Assembly: GCF_003337215.1 (NCBI RefSeq)
Contig: NZ_QPIG01000001.1
Span: forward strand, 930,001 to 994,000
DNA: 64,000 nt
Reading direction: 5' to 3'
DNA from: Oceanihabitans sediminis
GTDB lineage: Bacteria > Bacteroidota > Bacteroidia > Flavobacteriales > Flavobacteriaceae
Shown piece after piece: positions 61,637-64,000 of this stretch. The first letter of the stretch is position 1. Each line of letters starts with the position of its first letter. The notes under the pieces were generated by a model, which did no database searches, had not been told where the DNA came from, and saw only the letters and a list, made by a program, of their open reading frames with translations. Position numbers and translations under genes: made by a program.

Positions 61637-61842
61637 ATTTTTTTGGTTCGTTTTTTCATCGATGGAAAAAATGAACATTATAACTTATGAGATTCTTAGG
61701 TCGTTCTTCCCTCTGAAGGACAATAGTCTATGCATTGCACTTTGTCATTCCTGCGCAGGCAGGAATCCATTACTGCTTACATCTATAAAGTATTTTTACC
61801 AAAAAGTATCTTTGTAAAGAATAAGCTACTTAGTAGGCACCC

Positions 61843-61975
61843 GGCTTATTTTTCGTTTGCGTAGTAAAACAAATAAAAGCCGCAGCGGGGATGCGGAGGA
61901 TGGCCTAGCGCAGCGTTTTGCCATCCGCATGATAAGGCTTTTGTGTAGTTTTCAAGTAAACGAAAATCCGCCTAG
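61843..61975 (+). repeat. type B foldback core, copy B9
   Basis: Matched G-type arms (CGTTTGC with GTAAACG). It appears identical to B10 over the whole unit by eye. Confidence 0.85.
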
Positions 61976-62184
61976 ATTTTTTTTGGTTCGTTTTTTTCAT
62001 CAATGGAAAAAAATGAACATTATCATTTATGAGATTCTTAGGTCGTTCTTCCCTCTGAAGGACAATAGTCTATGCATTGCACTTTGTCATTCCTGCGCAG
62101 GCAGGAATCCATTACAGCTTACATCTATAAAGTATTTTTACCAAAAAGTATCTTTGTAAAGAATAAGCTACTTAGTAGGCACCC

Positions 62185-62317
62185 GGCTTATTTTTCGTTT
62201 GCGTAGTAAAACAAATAAAAGCCGCAGCGGGGATGCGGAGGATGGCCTAGCGCAGCGTTTTGCCATCCGCATGATAAGGCTTTTGTGTAGTTTTCAAGTA
62301 AACGAAAATCCGCCTAG
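62185..62317 (+). repeat. type B foldback core, copy B10
   Basis: Matched G-type arms; last core of the right array. The unit after it is cut off near 62390 by unique sequence leading to the ompA-type terminator. Confidence 0.85.
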
Positions 62318-62414
62318 ATTTTTTTTGGTTCGTTTTTTTCATCAATGGAAAAAAATGAACATTATCATTTATGAGATTCTTCAGTCGCTACTCTCCCTCT
62401 AAACAAAAAAATAA

Positions 62415-62452
62415 AGCAAAAAAAAACGGCCGACTATGAAGTCGACCGTTTT
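62415..62452 (-). terminator. rho-independent terminator after the OmpA-family gene
   Basis: Arms AAAACGGCCGAC (62423-62434) and GTCGACCGTTTT (62441-62452) surround a 6-nt loop. On the minus strand the only odd pair is a G-U wobble and the stem is followed by TTTTTTTTGC, which shows it serves the minus-strand gene. Confidence 0.88.
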
Positions 62453-62486
62453 ATATAAATTTAGTTATTGTTCAAATAACAATGTC

Positions 62487-63677
62487 TTATTTCAATTTAA
62501 AAGTAACACGACGAACTAACTGACGTGCATTTTTAGAACTCTTATCTACAGAATCATCAACACCACCACCTGTATAAGATAAACGGTCTGCAGAAACTCC
62601 AGCAGCTACAATGATATCGTATACTTTCTTAGCTCTCTTTTCAGATAAAGCTTTGTTGAAAGTTGTACTTCCAATCTCATCACTGTATCCAATTAATTCC
62701 GCTTGAGCAGATGGGTTTTCTTTCATGTATCTAACTAGGTAGTTAATAGCATCATAAGAATATGTTTCTGGTTCTGCTTTGCTAAACTTAAAGTACACGT
62801 TTACATAACCACTATTTAATAAGTTTCTAGCAGTTGCTCCAGCAGTACTACCGGCAGCTAATTGGTTATCAATATACTCTTTTGTAGATGCATCTACACC
62901 TTTGCTTGCTTCTTCTAAAGCTGCTACTTTTGTCTCCGTTTCTTTAACAATGGTGTTGGTAGCTTCTAAGCCTTTTTTAAGGTCATTTAGTTCGTCTTCT
63001 ACCACTTGAATACGGTTGTCTAGTGTTACAAGATCTTCTAAGTAAACCGAAGTATCTGCCCAGTCAGCATGTTTTTTGTTTTTCCCTAAGTACACTTGAA
63101 TACCTGCAGAAACGGTAATCATTCCAGCATTTAAGAACTCGTTAGATGGTGTTCCTGTTGTATCCCAAGTATAGTCTTGGTAGGCATTAGTATGGAAGCT
63201 AGCATCTGCAAATAAAGCAATACGGTCGCTTAAACGTAATTGCGGTGTTACCCCAGCAATAAGCGCTAAAGTCTTTTCTGAGCCATTACCATTTCCATTC
63301 ATTGGGTTGATGATATGTACTCCTGCACCAGCGTGCCCTAATACATTAAAACGTTGTGTCCACTCTCTAAAACCTAAGATGTTCCCTAGGTTGGCAACCC
63401 CTTCTAGTTGTGCTCCGTAGTATTCTGTTTCAAAATAAGATCCTTTTAATTCTGTAAAGAAACCTCCTGCTTGTACACCAAACTTATTGTTAACCATGTA
63501 ACGAGCAGTTAATTCTCCTCCTACAGATTCTGTTCCATCATTCGCTGAAGATGCAAATCCTTTTATTCCTTTGTTCATATTAGCACCTGCTTCTATAGAC
63601 CAACGGTTATAGTCGTCCTGAGCAAAAAATGCTGTGGTAAATAATAAACTTAATGAAAGTAATGTAATTCTTTTCAT
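62487..63677 (-). CDS. OmpA family outer-membrane protein
   Basis: This 396-residue protein has a signal peptide (MKRITLLSLSLLFTTAFFAQ), an N-terminal beta-barrel domain (about 25-200, alternating strands such as RWSIEAGANMN and GVQAGGFFTEL), a coiled-coil-like linker (about 215-265: LDNRIQVVEDELNDLKKGL) and a C-terminal OmpA peptidoglycan-binding domain (about 285-396: VYFKFSKAEPETYSYDAINYL, AQAELIGYSDEIGS, NKALSEKRAKKVYDIIVAAG, SADRLSYTGGG). It links the outer membrane to the cell wall. Codon use suggests strong expression. Confidence 0.92.
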   Translation of the reverse strand: MKRITLLSLSLLFTTAFFAQDDYNRWSIEAGANMNKGIKGFASSANDGTESVGGELTARYMVNNKFGVQAGGFFTELKGSYFETEYYGAQLEGVANLGNILGFREWTQRFNVLGHAGAGVHIINPMNGNGNGSEKTLALIAGVTPQLRLSDRIALFADASFHTNAYQDYTWDTTGTPSNEFLNAGMITVSAGIQVYLGKNKKHADWADTSVYLEDLVTLDNRIQVVEDELNDLKKGLEATNTIVKETETKVAALEEASKGVDASTKEYIDNQLAAGSTAGATARNLLNSGYVNVYFKFSKAEPETYSYDAINYLVRYMKENPSAQAELIGYSDEIGSTTFNKALSEKRAKKVYDIIVAAGVSADRLSYTGGGVDDSVDKSSKNARQLVRRVTFKLK

Positions 63678-63727
63678 GTTATATTCTGTTTTGATTTTAA
63701 AATTTAAAATTATTTTAAATGAAGTCG

Positions 63728-63735
63728 CAAAGTTA
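63728..63735 (-). promoter_or_regulatory. candidate -7 box (TAACTTTG) for the OmpA-family gene
   Basis: On the minus strand TAACTTTG lies 51 bp before the ATG. It is half of a near-palindrome CAAAGTTA-CA-TAACTTTG (63728-63745), so the same box also reads on the plus strand. The rest of the interval to 64000 shows no gene or clear signal. Confidence 0.5.
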
Positions 63736-64000
63736 CATAACTTTGCTTTAATTGTGAAAGATATACTAACTAATTATCTTACAAATTTATAATCCGAAAA
63801 TTCCCTAATAGCTTAAGTATCAATAAGAGTCTCCTAAAAGGCTTTCTTTATTAGTTGTTATACCCATATGATATGTATTGAATTAGGGTTTGCTACTATC
63901 TAAGGGCTTAGGAAAATATACTTTTGCTATTAGATGCAATGTAAGAAACGCTATGTAAGAAATATATAAAAAAACTTTAAACAGCCAAAATATAAATGGT

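Larger units (their letters stand above)
61162..62345 (+). repeat. tandem repeat with a unit of about 341 bp
   Basis: Cores at 61162, 61504, 61843 and 62185 are spaced 342, 339 and 342 bp. Each unit holds a type B core, the GGTTCG variant of M4, GAGATTCTTAGGTCGTTCTT, CTATGCATTGCACTTTG, M5, and AAGTATTTTTACCAAAAAGT. Confidence 0.88.
59150..62400 (+). repeat. right mosaic array of hairpin repeats (non-coding)
   Basis: About 3.2 kb without a credible gene, built from the same modules as the left array and in the same orientation. It has seven type B cores and one type A core. M1 and M2 occur near 60048/60120 and 60914/60986; M5 copies near 59271, 59658, 59952, 61408, 61746 and 62087. Unlike the left array, type B predominates and a different M4 variant (TTCGTTTTTT followed by CATCRATG and AAAAAATGAA) follows most cores. 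Confidence 0.93.

Overview
The window looks like a chromosomal segment of a marine-type member of the Flavobacteriaceae (phylum Bacteroidota). The evidence is low GC, weak or absent Shine-Dalgarno sequences, several promoter -7 boxes of the Bacteroidota form TAnnTTTG, two secreted proteins with type IX secretion (T9SS) C-terminal sorting domains, Bacteroidota-specific families (DUF3127, DUF3098, DUF4271, DUF4296), the ftsX-DUF3098-uppP-truB order, and an UpxY-type NusG paralogue heading a surface polysaccharide locus. No rRNA or tRNA gene, CRISPR array or transposase was seen.

Layout. 1-34.7 kb is ordinary housekeeping sequence. It holds DUF3127; an aat gene broken by one in-frame TGA; tag; a thioredoxin-fold protein; a TonB-like protein; the ftsX/DUF3098/uppP/truB block; leuS; a zinc peptidase; a BI-1 family protein; an Lrp regulator beside a saccharopine dehydrogenase; pckA; a T9SS leucine-rich protein; hemD/DUF4271; a polyprenol-phosphate mannosyltransferase/dihydroorotase/DUF4296 operon; an epimerase; tyrS; a LuxE-like protein; a T9SS adhesin-like protein; a two-component system; a GT28-like glycosyltransferase; trmB/lysE/alkyltransferase-like; and an Fe-S group (mrp, nfuA-like, ferredoxin reductase, ferredoxin).

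34.75-40.05 kb is a non-coding mosaic array of hairpin repeats. 40.3-58.9 kb is one co-directional surface polysaccharide locus: an UpxY-like antiterminator, a WecA/MraY-type initiating transferase, nucleotide-sugar enzymes, Wzx-like flippase, Wzy-like polymerase, four glycosyltransferases, three left-handed beta-helix acyltransferases, a deacetylase, two GNAT/FemAB-fold enzymes, an alpha/alpha-toroid protein, and wecG/wecB-like genes before a strong terminator. No Wza/Wzc-type export genes are present, so export is encoded elsewhere or the product is an O-antigen type chain. 59.1-62.4 kb is a second array of the same hairpin repeats in the same orientation, followed by an OmpA-family gene on the minus strand.

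The most unusual feature is the pair of repeat arrays bracketing the polysaccharide locus. Two different foldback cores (type A about 158 bp, type B about 133 bp) alternate inside the same flanking modules. The type B stem shows compensatory base changes between copies, so the fold itself appears to be maintained. Long direct repeats shared by both arrays could allow the locus to be exchanged or deleted by homologous recombination. Inside the locus, a GIY-YIG nuclease gene sits between a truncated and an intact copy of the 5' end of the sugar epimerase gene, which suggests past mobile-gene insertion. Other points are a long leader hairpin before mrp, two apparently leaderless promoters, and a degenerate four-helix-bundle gene next to a CCCTAAT heptamer run.
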